A stretch of 64,000 bases of DNA, taken from positions 61,704 to 125,703 of the forward strand of contig NZ_SDOY01000152.1 of assembly GCF_004117935.1 (NCBI RefSeq), read 5' to 3'. The stretch comes from Streptomyces roseicoloratus (GTDB taxonomy: Bacteria; Actinomycetota; Actinomycetes; Streptomycetales; Streptomycetaceae). Position 1 is the first letter of the stretch; every line of letters starts with the position of its first letter. Position numbers and translations under genes: made by a program. Under the pieces are notes generated by a model. It did no database searches and was not told where the DNA came from. It saw only the letters and a list, made by a program, of their open reading frames with translations. Positions 9,630-16,954 of the stretch are shown piece by piece.

Positions 9630-10922
9630 GTGAAGCGTCTCGCCCGACTCCTCCCCGACCTCTCGCCCTGGCGTTCCTCGGCCGACTTCCGGCTGCTCTG
9701 GGTGCAGGGCACCGTCACCGTCTTCGCCTCCTTCATGGCGCTGGTCGCCCTGCCGCTGCAGATCAAGGAGCTGACCGGTTCGCCGTTCGCGGTCGGCGCC
9801 ATGGGGGTCGTGGAGCTGGTCCCGCTCGTCGTGTTCGGGCTGTACGGCGGGGCGCTCGCCGACGCCGTCGACCGGCGGAAGGTGATCCTGGCGACCGAGG
9901 CGGGCCTCGGCGTGCTCGCCCTGCTCCTGTTCCTGAACGCGCTGCTGCCGGCGCCCATGCTGTGGCCGCTGTACGTCGTCGCCGCCGGCGTCTCCGCGTT
10001 CACCGGCCTCCAGCGGCCCGCGCTCGACTCGCTCCTCGCACGCATCGTCCCGCACGAGCAGCAGACGGCCGCCGCCGCGCTCAACTCGCTGCGCTGGCAG
10101 ATCGGCTCCATCGCCGGGCCGTCGCTCGCGGGCCTGGTCGTGGCGTACACGGGGCACGCCGCCGCGTACGCCGTCACCGTCGTCGGCTATCTGGTGTCGG
10201 TGCTGCTGTGCCGGTCGCTGTCGCCCGCGCCTCCGGCGCACGACGCCGACCGGCCCTCGCTCCGCGGCATCGTGGAGGGCGCGCGGTACGCGTGGTCCCG
10301 GCCGGTGCTGCTGGGCACGTACGCCGTCGACCTGGCGGCGATGTTCTTCGCCTTCCCCAACACGATCTTCCCGTTCCTCGCGGACGAGCTCGACGCGGAG
10401 TGGTCGCTGGGCCTGATGTACGCGGCCGGGTCGGTCGGCTCGCTGGTCCTCGGCCTCACCAGCGGCTGGACCTCGAAGGTGCGGCGGCACGGCCTCCTGG
10501 TGGCGTTCGGCGCGGCCGGCTGGGGCCTCGCGATCGCGGCGGCGGGCTGGTTCGGGAACGTGTGGGCGGTGCTGCTGTGCCTGGCGTTCGCGGGCGCCGG
10601 CGACATGCTGAGCGGTCTCGGGCGCGCCACCATCTGGAACCAGACCATCCCGGAGGAGCTGCGCGGCCGCCTCGCGGGCATCGAGGTCCTGTCGTACAGC
10701 GTCGGCCCGCAGCTCGGCCAGGTCCGCGCGGGCACGACGGCCGGCTGGACCGGCACCCGTACGGCGATCTGGTCGGGCGGCGTCGCGTGCGTGGCGTCGG
10801 TCGGGCTGCTGTGCCTCGCCCTGCCGAAGCTGCTCGCGTACGACGCCGAGACGGACGAGGACGCGCTGGCGAGGAAGGCCCAGCAGCAGGCGACGGCAGC
10901 GGCGGCAGCGGCGACGCCCTGA
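9630..10922 (+). CDS. MFS exporter (EntS/MFS_3-like)
   Basis: A 430 aa major facilitator with 12 predicted membrane helices and the conserved loop GGALADAVDRRKVILATE (near residue 72) between helices 2 and 3. Sequence style matches the enterobactin-exporter-like branch (MFS_3), often linked to siderophore or drug export. The GTG start is followed by the amphipathic leader KRLARLLPDLSPWRSS and then FRLLWVQG. The C-terminus ends in an Ala/Gln run. The substrate is unknown, and no siderophore cluster is next to it. Confidence 0.88.
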   Translation: MKRLARLLPDLSPWRSSADFRLLWVQGTVTVFASFMALVALPLQIKELTGSPFAVGAMGVVELVPLVVFGLYGGALADAVDRRKVILATEAGLGVLALLLFLNALLPAPMLWPLYVVAAGVSAFTGLQRPALDSLLARIVPHEQQTAAAALNSLRWQIGSIAGPSLAGLVVAYTGHAAAYAVTVVGYLVSVLLCRSLSPAPPAHDADRPSLRGIVEGARYAWSRPVLLGTYAVDLAAMFFAFPNTIFPFLADELDAEWSLGLMYAAGSVGSLVLGLTSGWTSKVRRHGLLVAFGAAGWGLAIAAAGWFGNVWAVLLCLAFAGAGDMLSGLGRATIWNQTIPEELRGRLAGIEVLSYSVGPQLGQVRAGTTAGWTGTRTAIWSGGVACVASVGLLCLALPKLLAYDAETDEDALARKAQQQATAAAAAATP

Positions 10923-10984
10923 CAGACGGGGAGCTCGCTGCCGGTCGGCGCTCGGAGGCTCGGGCGGGCAGGCGGTGGACGCCC

Positions 10985-11485
10985 TCACCTCCTCCGGTGC
11001 TGATGCCGGCGCTGGTGCTGGTGCTGGGTGTGGGGCAGATGGTGGACGTGAGGGAGGCGGGGCAGGTGGTGATGGTGGCTGAGGGTGGCCACCGCCAGGG
11101 TGGTCAGGACGATCACTCCCGCCGTCTCCACGCCGAGCGTGGGCCGCACCAGCTCCGCGTCCGGCGACTCCTCGAAGCCGAACAGGCCCGTGGTGAGGCT
11201 GAGGAACAGCGCGCCCAGGGTCCCTGCCGTGAACAGCGCCGTCACGGCGGCCACCACGCCCAGCCAGCGCGTGGGCGTGACGAGCAGCGCCACGGCGAGG
11301 ACGCAGCCGGCGACGCCGTTGAACAGGAACAGCGCGCCGATGGTGTCGAGGTCCCGGTAGCCGGAGGCCCACAGGTGCAGGTGGATCCCGGCCATCGCGG
11401 CGGTCAGACCCGCGGCGGCGGCCCGCAGCACGACCGTCGCCACCGTCCTGCTCGTGGCCATGCCGGGCTTCCCGTTGCCGCTCAT
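10985..11485 (-). CDS. Membrane protein with histidine-rich C-terminal tail
   Basis: A 166 aa protein with four hydrophobic helices (about 15-36, 45-66, 72-100, 115-135). Its 31-residue tail carries about eleven His residues in SHHHH, HVHH and HQHQ clusters. The tail looks like a metal-binding sensor or buffer. The gene lies 14 nt downstream of the cupredoxin lipoprotein gene on the same strand and is probably in one operon with it, which suggests copper or another transition metal. That assignment is inference; no named family was recognised. Confidence 0.75.
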   Translation of the reverse strand: MSGNGKPGMATSRTVATVVLRAAAAGLTAAMAGIHLHLWASGYRDLDTIGALFLFNGVAGCVLAVALLVTPTRWLGVVAAVTALFTAGTLGALFLSLTTGLFGFEESPDAELVRPTLGVETAGVIVLTTLAVATLSHHHHLPRLPHVHHLPHTQHQHQRRHQHRRR

Positions 11486-11499
11486 CCTCGTGGCCGTCC

Positions 11500-11982
11500 C
11501 TAGTAACCGGTGCCGGGGCGGTCGGTCCCCGGACCGTCGTCGGGCGTGCCGTTCGTGCCGCCGCCCACCGTGATCTCGGTCTTCATGCCCAGGTCCTTGT
11601 GGCCGTCGACGGGGCAGGAGACCTCGTACGTGCCGGACTCCAGGGTCACCTTCAGGGTCGTGGACCCGCCGGGAGCGATGGTCGCGCTGCGGTTCTCGCC
11701 GCCGGATCCCTCGAACTCCAGGGCGTGGTCGTGCCGTCCGGTGTTCCTCGCGGTGAACGTGTAGTCGCCGGGCTCGAAGGTCTGCTGCGAGAACGTGATG
11801 CGGAAGTCGGAGAGCGTCGCGTCGACCCGGGTCGCCGTCGTGCCGGCCGGAGGCGGTGCGCTGGTGGCCCCTCCGTCGCCGTCACCGCCGTCGTCACCGC
11901 AGGCGGCGGCCAGCAGGGCGGTGAGGGCGGCGGCCGACAGGCCGAGCGCCACCCGGTCGCGTCGCGTGCGTGAGTACGTCAT
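11500..11982 (-). CDS. Cupredoxin-like lipoprotein
   Basis: A 160 aa exported protein. The N-terminal signal ends in lipobox LLAAACG (Cys near residue 28), followed by an Asp/Gly/Ala-rich spacer and a single plastocyanin/azurin-like domain. Type-1 copper ligands are visible: His in GRHDHALEF, then Cys, His and Met in CPVDGHKDLGM. It should sit on the outer face of the membrane and carry copper or electrons. It is divergent from the ECF sigma gene across a promoter region with repeated GCAATCCC elements. Confidence 0.88.
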   Translation of the reverse strand: MTYSRTRRDRVALGLSAAALTALLAAACGDDGGDGDGGATSAPPPAGTTATRVDATLSDFRITFSQQTFEPGDYTFTARNTGRHDHALEFEGSGGENRSATIAPGGSTTLKVTLESGTYEVSCPVDGHKDLGMKTEITVGGGTNGTPDDGPGTDRPGTGY

Positions 11983-12022
11983 GGTTCGGTCCTCCGCAGG
12001 GGATACGGCGCAGCGGCGGTAA

Positions 12023-12113
12023 GGGATTGCGGCGGCGGACGCGGACCGGGCGGGCGGGCGGACAATGGCCGTAGGCAATCCCTCGGGCAATCCCCTCGGG
12101 GCAATCCCCTCGG
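12023..12113. promoter_or_regulatory. Iterated GCAATCCC elements in a divergent promoter
   Basis: Three near-tandem copies of GGCAATCCC(C)TCGG lie at about 12074-12085, 12086-12099 and 12100-12113. An inverted half-copy GGGATTGC lies at 12023-12030. All fall between the cupredoxin gene (minus, start 11982) and the sigma gene (plus, start about 12137). The arrangement suggests an operator or sigma-factor recognition array serving both directions. Confidence 0.5.
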
Positions 12114-12136
12114 GGCGACGGAACGTATCCACGGGT

Positions 12137-12988
12137 ATGCGGCGCATGGCCCTTCCCCTCGGAGGCCTGCCCCTCGGGCGGGTGTCCGACGAGGCACTGC
12201 TCTCCGGGCTGACGACGGGCGATCCGGAGATCGCGGTCGCGTTCGTGCGCCGTTTCCAGGGCGTCGTCTTCGGGGTGGCCGTCGCCGTCGTCCGCGATCC
12301 CCAGCTCGCCGAGGACATCGCCCAGCAGACCTTCGAGCGGGCCTGGCGGCACGCCCAGGTGTACGACCCGCGGCGCGGCTCGGTACGGACCTGGCTGACG
12401 GCCGTCGCCCACAACCTGGCGGTCGACGCGGTACGGGCCCGTCGGGCCAGCCCGGTCCCGCCCGAGGACCTGGAGGCGCTGCTCGGCCTGGTGACGACCG
12501 AGACGCCGGAGCGCCGGGCGCTCGCCGACGAGAGCGCACGGCTGGTACGGCGGGCGGTGGCGGCGCTGCCGCGGGGGCAGGCCCGGGCGCTGGTGATGGC
12601 GGGGATCTACGGGATGACGGCGCGGGAGGTCGCCGAGGCCGAGGGCGTTCCGCTGGGCACGGCCAAGACGCGGATCAGGACGGGGATGCTCAGGGTGCGG
12701 GCGCTGCTCGAGGAGGAAGGCGAGCGGACGGGTACGGACGAGCGGGCGGGCGAGGGTGGGGGCGGCCCGGCCGGCGGGGGTGAGGGCGAGCGGGCGGGCG
12801 AGCGCGAAGAGCGGGACCACGAAGCGCGGAACCGCGAGGAACAGGACCACGAAGAGCAGGACCGCGAAGAGCAGGACCACGAGGAGCGGGACCGCGAGGA
12901 ACAGGACCACGAGGAACAGGTCCGCACGGCGCGGGAGCGCACGGCGACGGACCGCGGGCTCGGTGGAGGGGAGGTGGAGGCGCCGTGA
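12137..12988 (+). CDS. ECF RNA polymerase sigma factor (SigK/SigL-like)
   Basis: Group 4 sigma factor. Region 2 (AEDIAQQTFERAWRHAQVYDPRRGSVRTWLTAVAHNLAVD) and region 4 (ALPRGQ... YGMTAREVAEAEGVPLGTAKTRIRTGMLRVR) are both clear. The start is uncertain: ATGs at 12065, 12137 and 12146 are in frame, and 12137 places the start beyond the GCAATCCC repeats. After residue about 200 comes an unusual tail of roughly 80 residues, made of Gly-rich then E/D/R/H/Q units (EEQDHEEQDREEQ), absent from normal ECF sigmas. The stop overlaps the anti-sigma start (GTGA). Confidence 0.9.
   Translation: MRRMALPLGGLPLGRVSDEALLSGLTTGDPEIAVAFVRRFQGVVFGVAVAVVRDPQLAEDIAQQTFERAWRHAQVYDPRRGSVRTWLTAVAHNLAVDAVRARRASPVPPEDLEALLGLVTTETPERRALADESARLVRRAVAALPRGQARALVMAGIYGMTAREVAEAEGVPLGTAKTRIRTGMLRVRALLEEEGERTGTDERAGEGGGGPAGGGEGERAGEREERDHEARNREEQDHEEQDREEQDHEERDREEQDHEEQVRTARERTATDRGLGGGEVEAP
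12832..12925 (+). repeat. 15-bp coding repeat in the sigma-factor tail
   Basis: Repeated GAGGAACAGGACCAC-type units encode an alternating acidic/basic run of E, Q, D, H and R. The array sits at the very 3' end of the sigma gene, just before the anti-sigma start. Confidence 0.8.
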
Positions 12989-13689
12989 GCGGTGCGGAGT
13001 GCGAGCGGCTGCGGGAGCGGGTCGCCGAGCTGGCGCTCGGGGTGCTGCCGGCCCGGGAGCGGGCCGAGGCGGTGGCCCACCTGGACGGCTGCCCGGACTG
13101 CCGGAGGCGGGTCCGTGAACTGACGGCGGTCGGCGACGGGCTGCTCGGACTGCTTCCGCAGGCCGAGCCGCCGGTCGGCTTCGAGACCCGGGTGGTGCGC
13201 GCCGTGGCCCCGGAGCCGCCGGCTCCCCGGCGTGCGGGCCGTTTCCGCGGGCGGCGGCTGCGGCTCGCCGCGGCGGCCGTCGCCGGCGCGCTGGCCTTCG
13301 GCTTCGGGGGCTGGGCGGTCGGCACGGCGGTGCAGGGCCCGCCGACGGTGGCCGAGCGGACGGACGGGAACCGGCTGCGGGAGGCCGCGCTGCTCGCCGG
13401 CGGCCACGAGGTGGGCCGGCTCTGGGCCCATGCGGGGGCCGGCGGCGGCTGGGTGTACATGGCGGTCGACCTGGACCGGGCGGCCGACGGCCCGGTGCGC
13501 TGCGTGCTCGTGGGGGACGACGGGTCGACGACGCCGGTGGGTTCGTTCCCGCTCGAGGGCGGTTACGGGTACTGGGGCGCGCCGGTCACCGGAGTGGATC
13601 CCGGCGCGGTGACCGGCGCCCGCCTGCTGGCCCAGGACGGCACCGTCCTCGCCGAGGCCCGCTTCGACGACGCGGCGAGCGGCACCTAG
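12985..13689 (+). CDS. Zinc-finger (ZAS) anti-sigma factor
   Basis: A 234 aa membrane-anchored anti-sigma factor, RskA-like. The N-terminal zinc-associated motif HLDGCPDC (near residue 32) would bind the sigma factor on the cytoplasmic side. One membrane helix (about 90-110, LAAAAVAGALAFGFGGWAVG) is followed by an extracytoplasmic domain of about 120 residues. The GTG start overlaps the sigma stop, giving 1:1 coupled translation. Together with the neighbouring cupredoxin this suggests an envelope or redox/metal stress response, which is inference. Confidence 0.9.
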   Translation: MSGAECERLRERVAELALGVLPARERAEAVAHLDGCPDCRRRVRELTAVGDGLLGLLPQAEPPVGFETRVVRAVAPEPPAPRRAGRFRGRRLRLAAAAVAGALAFGFGGWAVGTAVQGPPTVAERTDGNRLREAALLAGGHEVGRLWAHAGAGGGWVYMAVDLDRAADGPVRCVLVGDDGSTTPVGSFPLEGGYGYWGAPVTGVDPGAVTGARLLAQDGTVLAEARFDDAASGT

Positions 13690-13792
13690 GAGGTGTCCGG
13701 CCGCCCGGCCCTGGGGGGCCCGGCCTGGAAAGGGTCCGGCTCCCGGCGAAGGGGTCCGGCTCCCGGCGCCCCGTCGCCCTGCGACCCGCGCC

Positions 13793-14053
13793 CTACGCGC
13801 CCGTCGAGCCGCCGTCCGGCGACCCGCCGTCCGCCGTCCCGTCACCCGTCTTGTCGTGCCAGCGCGGGTCCGTCTCCCACTCCAGGTTCCGCTCCTTGGC
13901 GGTGTCCATCGCGCGGGCGGCCTCCTCGCGGCTCCCGTAGGGGCCGAAGCGGTTCTTGGCCGGGCACTCGGGTCCCTCCTCGACCTTCTTGTGCTCCAGG
14001 CAGTAGAACCACTCGCCCGGCTTGCCGGCCGTGCGCCTCTTGAACAGGGCCAT
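13793..14053 (-). CDS. Small conserved actinobacterial protein (SPOR-like annotation class)
   Basis: An 86 aa protein. It has the conserved core GEWFYCLEHKKVEEGPECPAKNRFGPYGSREEAARAMDTAKERN, split here by position: Cys near 18 and 30, FGPYGSREEA near 36. Short proteins of this type in Streptomyces are commonly described as SPOR-domain-like, but function is unknown. The tail is disordered (TADGGSPDGGSTGA). An AAGGAG lies upstream of the ATG. It is divergent from map. Confidence 0.75.
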   Translation of the reverse strand: MALFKRRTAGKPGEWFYCLEHKKVEEGPECPAKNRFGPYGSREEAARAMDTAKERNLEWETDPRWHDKTGDGTADGGSPDGGSTGA

Positions 14054-14111
14054 CCTCGGCTCCTTCCTCCGTCACCATGCTGCCCCAGACGCGGTCGTTA
14101 GACTCGCTGAC

Positions 14112-14969
14112 ATGTCTGGCCAGTCGCTTCTCGTACCGGGGGAGCTCTCCCCCCACCGTTCCGTTCCCGGGGCCATCCGCCGTCCCGAGTACGTCGGCAA
14201 GCCCGCTCCTACCCCGTATTCGGGGCCCGAGGTGCAGGACTCCGACACCATCGAGCGGATGCGGATCGCCGGCCGCATCGCCGCGCAGGCGATGGAGGAG
14301 GCCGCCAAGCACATCGCCCCGGGTGTCACCACGGACGAGCTCGACCGGGTCGCCCACGAGTTCCTGTGCGACCACGGGGCCTACCCCTCCACGCTCGGCT
14401 ACCGCGGCTTCCCGAAGTCCCTGTGCTCCTCGGTCAACGAGGTCATCTGCCACGGCATCCCCGACTCGACCGTCCTGAAGGACGGCGACATCGTGAACCT
14501 GGACGTCACGGCGTACATCCACGGCGTCCACGGCGACAACAACGCCACCTACCTGTGCGGCGACGTCGACGAGGAGTCCCGGCTGCTCGTCGAGCGGACC
14601 CGGGAGTCGCTGAACCGGGCCATCAAGGCGGTCAAGCCGGGCCGCCAGGTCAACATCATCGGCCGGGTCATCGAGTCGTACGCCAAGCGCTTCGGCTACG
14701 GCGTCGTGCGGGACTTCACGGGGCACGGCATCAACTCGTCCTTCCACTCCGGGCTGATCATTCCGCACTACGACTCGCCGCACCACACCACGGTGATGCA
14801 GCCGGGCATGACCTTCACGATCGAGCCGATGCTGACGCTGGGCACCCACGAGTACGACATGTGGGACGACGGCTGGACCGTGGTGACCAAGGACCGGAAG
14901 CGGACCGCGCAGTTCGAGCACACGCTCGTGGTGACGGAGACCGGGGCCGACATCCTCACGTTGCCCTGA
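14112..14969 (+). CDS. map: Type I methionine aminopeptidase
   Basis: Removes the initiator Met from nascent proteins in the cytoplasm. The 285 aa length matches the longer actinobacterial isoform, with an N-terminal extension (SGQSLLVPGELSPHRSVP). Metal ligands are visible in order: Asp in NLDVTAYIHG, Asp in HGDNNATY, His in TGHGIN, Glu in TIEPML and Glu in QFEHTL. There is no ribosome site. TAGACT at 14099-14104 ends 7 nt before the ATG, so the gene is probably transcribed from its own A as a leaderless mRNA. Confidence 0.97.
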   Translation: MSGQSLLVPGELSPHRSVPGAIRRPEYVGKPAPTPYSGPEVQDSDTIERMRIAGRIAAQAMEEAAKHIAPGVTTDELDRVAHEFLCDHGAYPSTLGYRGFPKSLCSSVNEVICHGIPDSTVLKDGDIVNLDVTAYIHGVHGDNNATYLCGDVDEESRLLVERTRESLNRAIKAVKPGRQVNIIGRVIESYAKRFGYGVVRDFTGHGINSSFHSGLIIPHYDSPHHTTVMQPGMTFTIEPMLTLGTHEYDMWDDGWTVVTKDRKRTAQFEHTLVVTETGADILTLP

Positions 14970-15017
14970 CGCGCCCGAGGGGTACGTTCTTACCGACAGG
15001 TCGTCGGGAACCAGTTG

Positions 15018-15035
15018 ACTTAGGCATACCTAAGT
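15018..15035. promoter_or_regulatory. IdeR/DmdR-type iron box upstream of haem oxygenase
   Basis: Perfect interrupted palindrome ACTTAGGCATACCTAAGT matching the TTAGGnnnnnCTAA-like core of actinobacterial DtxR-family operators. It lies 59 nt before the haem oxygenase start. It predicts repression by Fe2+-loaded IdeR/DmdR. Confidence 0.85.
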
Positions 15036-15093
15036 CGGCAGGATCGGCTGTGGTTCCCGACCCCTACGGTCCCGACGGTCCCGGAGGCACGCC

Positions 15094-15747
15094 TTGGACA
15101 CGCCCTTCTCGACGCTCATCCGCACCGCCTCGCACGAACAGCACACGGAAGCGGAGTCGTCGTCGTTCATGAGCGACCTCCTCGGCGGACGCCTGGCCGT
15201 CGACGCCTACGCCCGCTACACGGAGCAGCTGTGGTTCGTGTACCGGGCGCTCGAGGAGGGCGCGGAGGCCCTGAGCGCGGACCCGGTCGCCGGGCCCTTC
15301 ATACAGCCGGAGCTGTTCCGCACGGAGGCCCTGGAGCGGGACCTCGCCCATCTGCGCGGGCCCGGCTGGCGCGCCGGGGTGACCGCGCTGCCCGCCACCG
15401 AGGCGTACGCGGCGCGGATCGCCGCGTGCGCCCGCGACTGGCCGGCGGGCTACGTGGCGCACCACTACACCCGCTACCTGGGCGACCTCTCCGGCGGCCA
15501 GATCATCCGCGACAAGGCCGAGCGCACCTGGGGCTTCGCGCGCAAGGGCGACGGCGTGCGGTTCTACGTCTTCGAGGGCATCGCCAACCCGGCCGCGTTC
15601 AAGCGGGCGTACCGGGAGCTGCTCGACGGCGTGAACGCCGACGACCTGGAGAAGCAGCGGATCGTCGACGAGTGCAAGCGGGCGTTCGACTTCAACGGGG
15701 CGGTGTTCCGGGAGCTCTCGGGCGAGTTCCCGCTCAGCGCGGCCTGA
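15094..15747 (+). CDS. Biliverdin-producing haem oxygenase
   Basis: Opens haem to biliverdin, CO and Fe2+, releasing iron from imported haem. The 217 aa protein has the proximal His region ASHEQHTEAES (near residue 12-20) and the distal helix YTRYLGDLSGGQIIRDKAE (near 128-147) with the flexible GDLSGGQ glycine motif. Start is TTG at 15094, fixed by GGAGG 6 nt upstream; there is no in-frame ATG nearby. The iron box at 15018-15035 places it in the iron regulon together with the hmu and efe genes downstream. Confidence 0.95.
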   Translation: MDTPFSTLIRTASHEQHTEAESSSFMSDLLGGRLAVDAYARYTEQLWFVYRALEEGAEALSADPVAGPFIQPELFRTEALERDLAHLRGPGWRAGVTALPATEAYAARIAACARDWPAGYVAHHYTRYLGDLSGGQIIRDKAERTWGFARKGDGVRFYVFEGIANPAAFKRAYRELLDGVNADDLEKQRIVDECKRAFDFNGAVFRELSGEFPLSAA

Positions 15748-15764
15748 GGCACGCCCGGGGCCGC

Positions 15765-15840
15765 GTCGACGGGCTCGCGCGCCCCGTACCGGTCCCGGAC
15801 GGTCTCGCGCGGCTCTGAGTCGACGGGCTCGCGCGCCCCG
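15765..15840. repeat. 22-bp direct repeat after haem oxygenase
   Basis: Identical copies at 15765-15786 and 15819-15840 (core CGACGGGCTCGCGCGCCCCG), period 54. They lie between the convergent haem oxygenase and PhzF-like genes. Function is unknown. Confidence 0.75.
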
Positions 15841-15858
15841 GACGGGTCCCGGACGGGC

Positions 15859-16545
15859 TCAGACGGTCAGGGTCCGCTCCAGGCGGACCCGGCCGCCGAG
15901 TTCGATGATGCCGTCCGGGCCGGGCGCGGTGAGCATCTGCGAGCCCCGGCCCTGGATGATGTTGAGGGCGCGGCCCAGTTCGGCGGTGAGCAGCAGGGCC
16001 GCCGCGCCCGTCGCCTCGTCCTCGTCGATGCCGTCGCCGCGCCCGGGGAAGCCCCGCGCCCTGATGCGCCCGGCGGCCTCCTCCTCCCAGGCCCAGGCGT
16101 AGATCCACTCCCCCGGCTCCGGCACCTCCAGGGCGTCGACCTCGGCGGCGGAGCCGTACTGCCGCAGCGTGCGCGGCGGCGCCCATCCGGCGCGGGCCTC
16201 GATCCAGGTGAACTCGCCGTCCCCGCGCACCCACACCTCGCCGGCCGGCGGGCAGACCACCTCGACGTCGAGCAGCCAGGCCACGCCGACGAGCGGGTGC
16301 CCGGCGAAGGGCAGCCGCACCCCGGGCGTGTAGATGTCGACGGTCCCGCGTTCCGGGTCGTCGACGAACACGGTCTCGCTGAACCCGAGTTCCTTCGCCA
16401 GCGCCTGCCGGGACGCCTCGTCGGGGTAGGCGCGCCCGTCCCGTACGACACCGAGGGCGTTGCCGTACCGGCCGTCGCCCGCGCAGAAGACGCGCAGGAC
16501 GTCGATGTCAGTGGCGCCGGAGGGGCTCGTGCCGGTCGTGTTCAT
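15859..16545 (-). CDS. PhzF-family isomerase/epimerase-like protein
   Basis: A 228 aa protein of the PhzF fold (phenazine-synthesis isomerase family). It has the N-terminal strand DIDVLRVFCA, the active-site region GFSETVFVDDPE containing the conserved Glu, LPFAGHPLVGVAWLL (conserved GHP), and DEATGAAALLL near residue 175. It is slightly shorter than classical PhzF (about 280 aa). The chosen ATG at 16545 starts MNTTGTSPSG. An upstream GTG at 16587 is possible. No phenazine genes are nearby, and the actual substrate is unknown. Confidence 0.85.
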   Translation of the reverse strand: MNTTGTSPSGATDIDVLRVFCAGDGRYGNALGVVRDGRAYPDEASRQALAKELGFSETVFVDDPERGTVDIYTPGVRLPFAGHPLVGVAWLLDVEVVCPPAGEVWVRGDGEFTWIEARAGWAPPRTLRQYGSAAEVDALEVPEPGEWIYAWAWEEEAAGRIRARGFPGRGDGIDEDEATGAAALLLTAELGRALNIIQGRGSQMLTAPGPDGIIELGGRVRLERTLTV

Positions 16546-16882
16546 GGCGGAATTCAAGCATCCAGGCGTCCCGTTCGTCGGCACCACCGGGAATCGGCCA
16601 GGTGGGCGCGGGGCCTTCCGCGTAGGGGACGGCGGCGAGCGCGCCGGCGTACGCGCGGTTCAGGACCCGCCGCGCGGGGCCCTGTCCGGGCCCCAGTCCG
16701 GCCAGTCGCGGACGAGGCGGTGTGCGAGACGCACGGCGGCGGGCGAGGAGGACGGGGCGGCCGTTCTGGCGGAGCAGTGCCCGGCGCCCCGCGGCCGTCT
16801 CCGGACGCGGGGCGGGGACGCGGTCGGGGTGCCCGGTCAGGACGAGGGCTCCGGGAATGTCCTCGCGGCGCATGCCCGCCAC
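16508..16882 (-). other. Possible degenerate or frame-disrupted small gene
   Basis: The 409-base gap between the PhzF-like and HtaA genes holds a 124-codon minus-strand frame with GC-rich third positions and gene-like stretches at both ends: REDIPGALVLTGHPDRVP near the start and NRAYAGALAAVPYAEG later. The middle is poor in this frame, while the +1 frame there reads VRLAHRLVRDWPDWGP (about 16690-16735). This could be a gene with compensating indels, a remnant, or chance. It overlaps the PhzF start by 38 nt. No function is assigned. Confidence 0.25.
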
Positions 16883-16954
16883 GCTGGGGCGTGTGCACGG
16901 CGGGGCCGCACCGCCGTTTCCGGGGTGCGGCCCCGCCGTCGGGGGGGGTGGCGG

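Noticed and set aside
15859..16545. Phenazine biosynthesis cluster
   Set aside because: Only a single PhzF-fold gene is present; no phzA-E homologues are in the window. PhzF-like proteins occur widely without phenazine synthesis.
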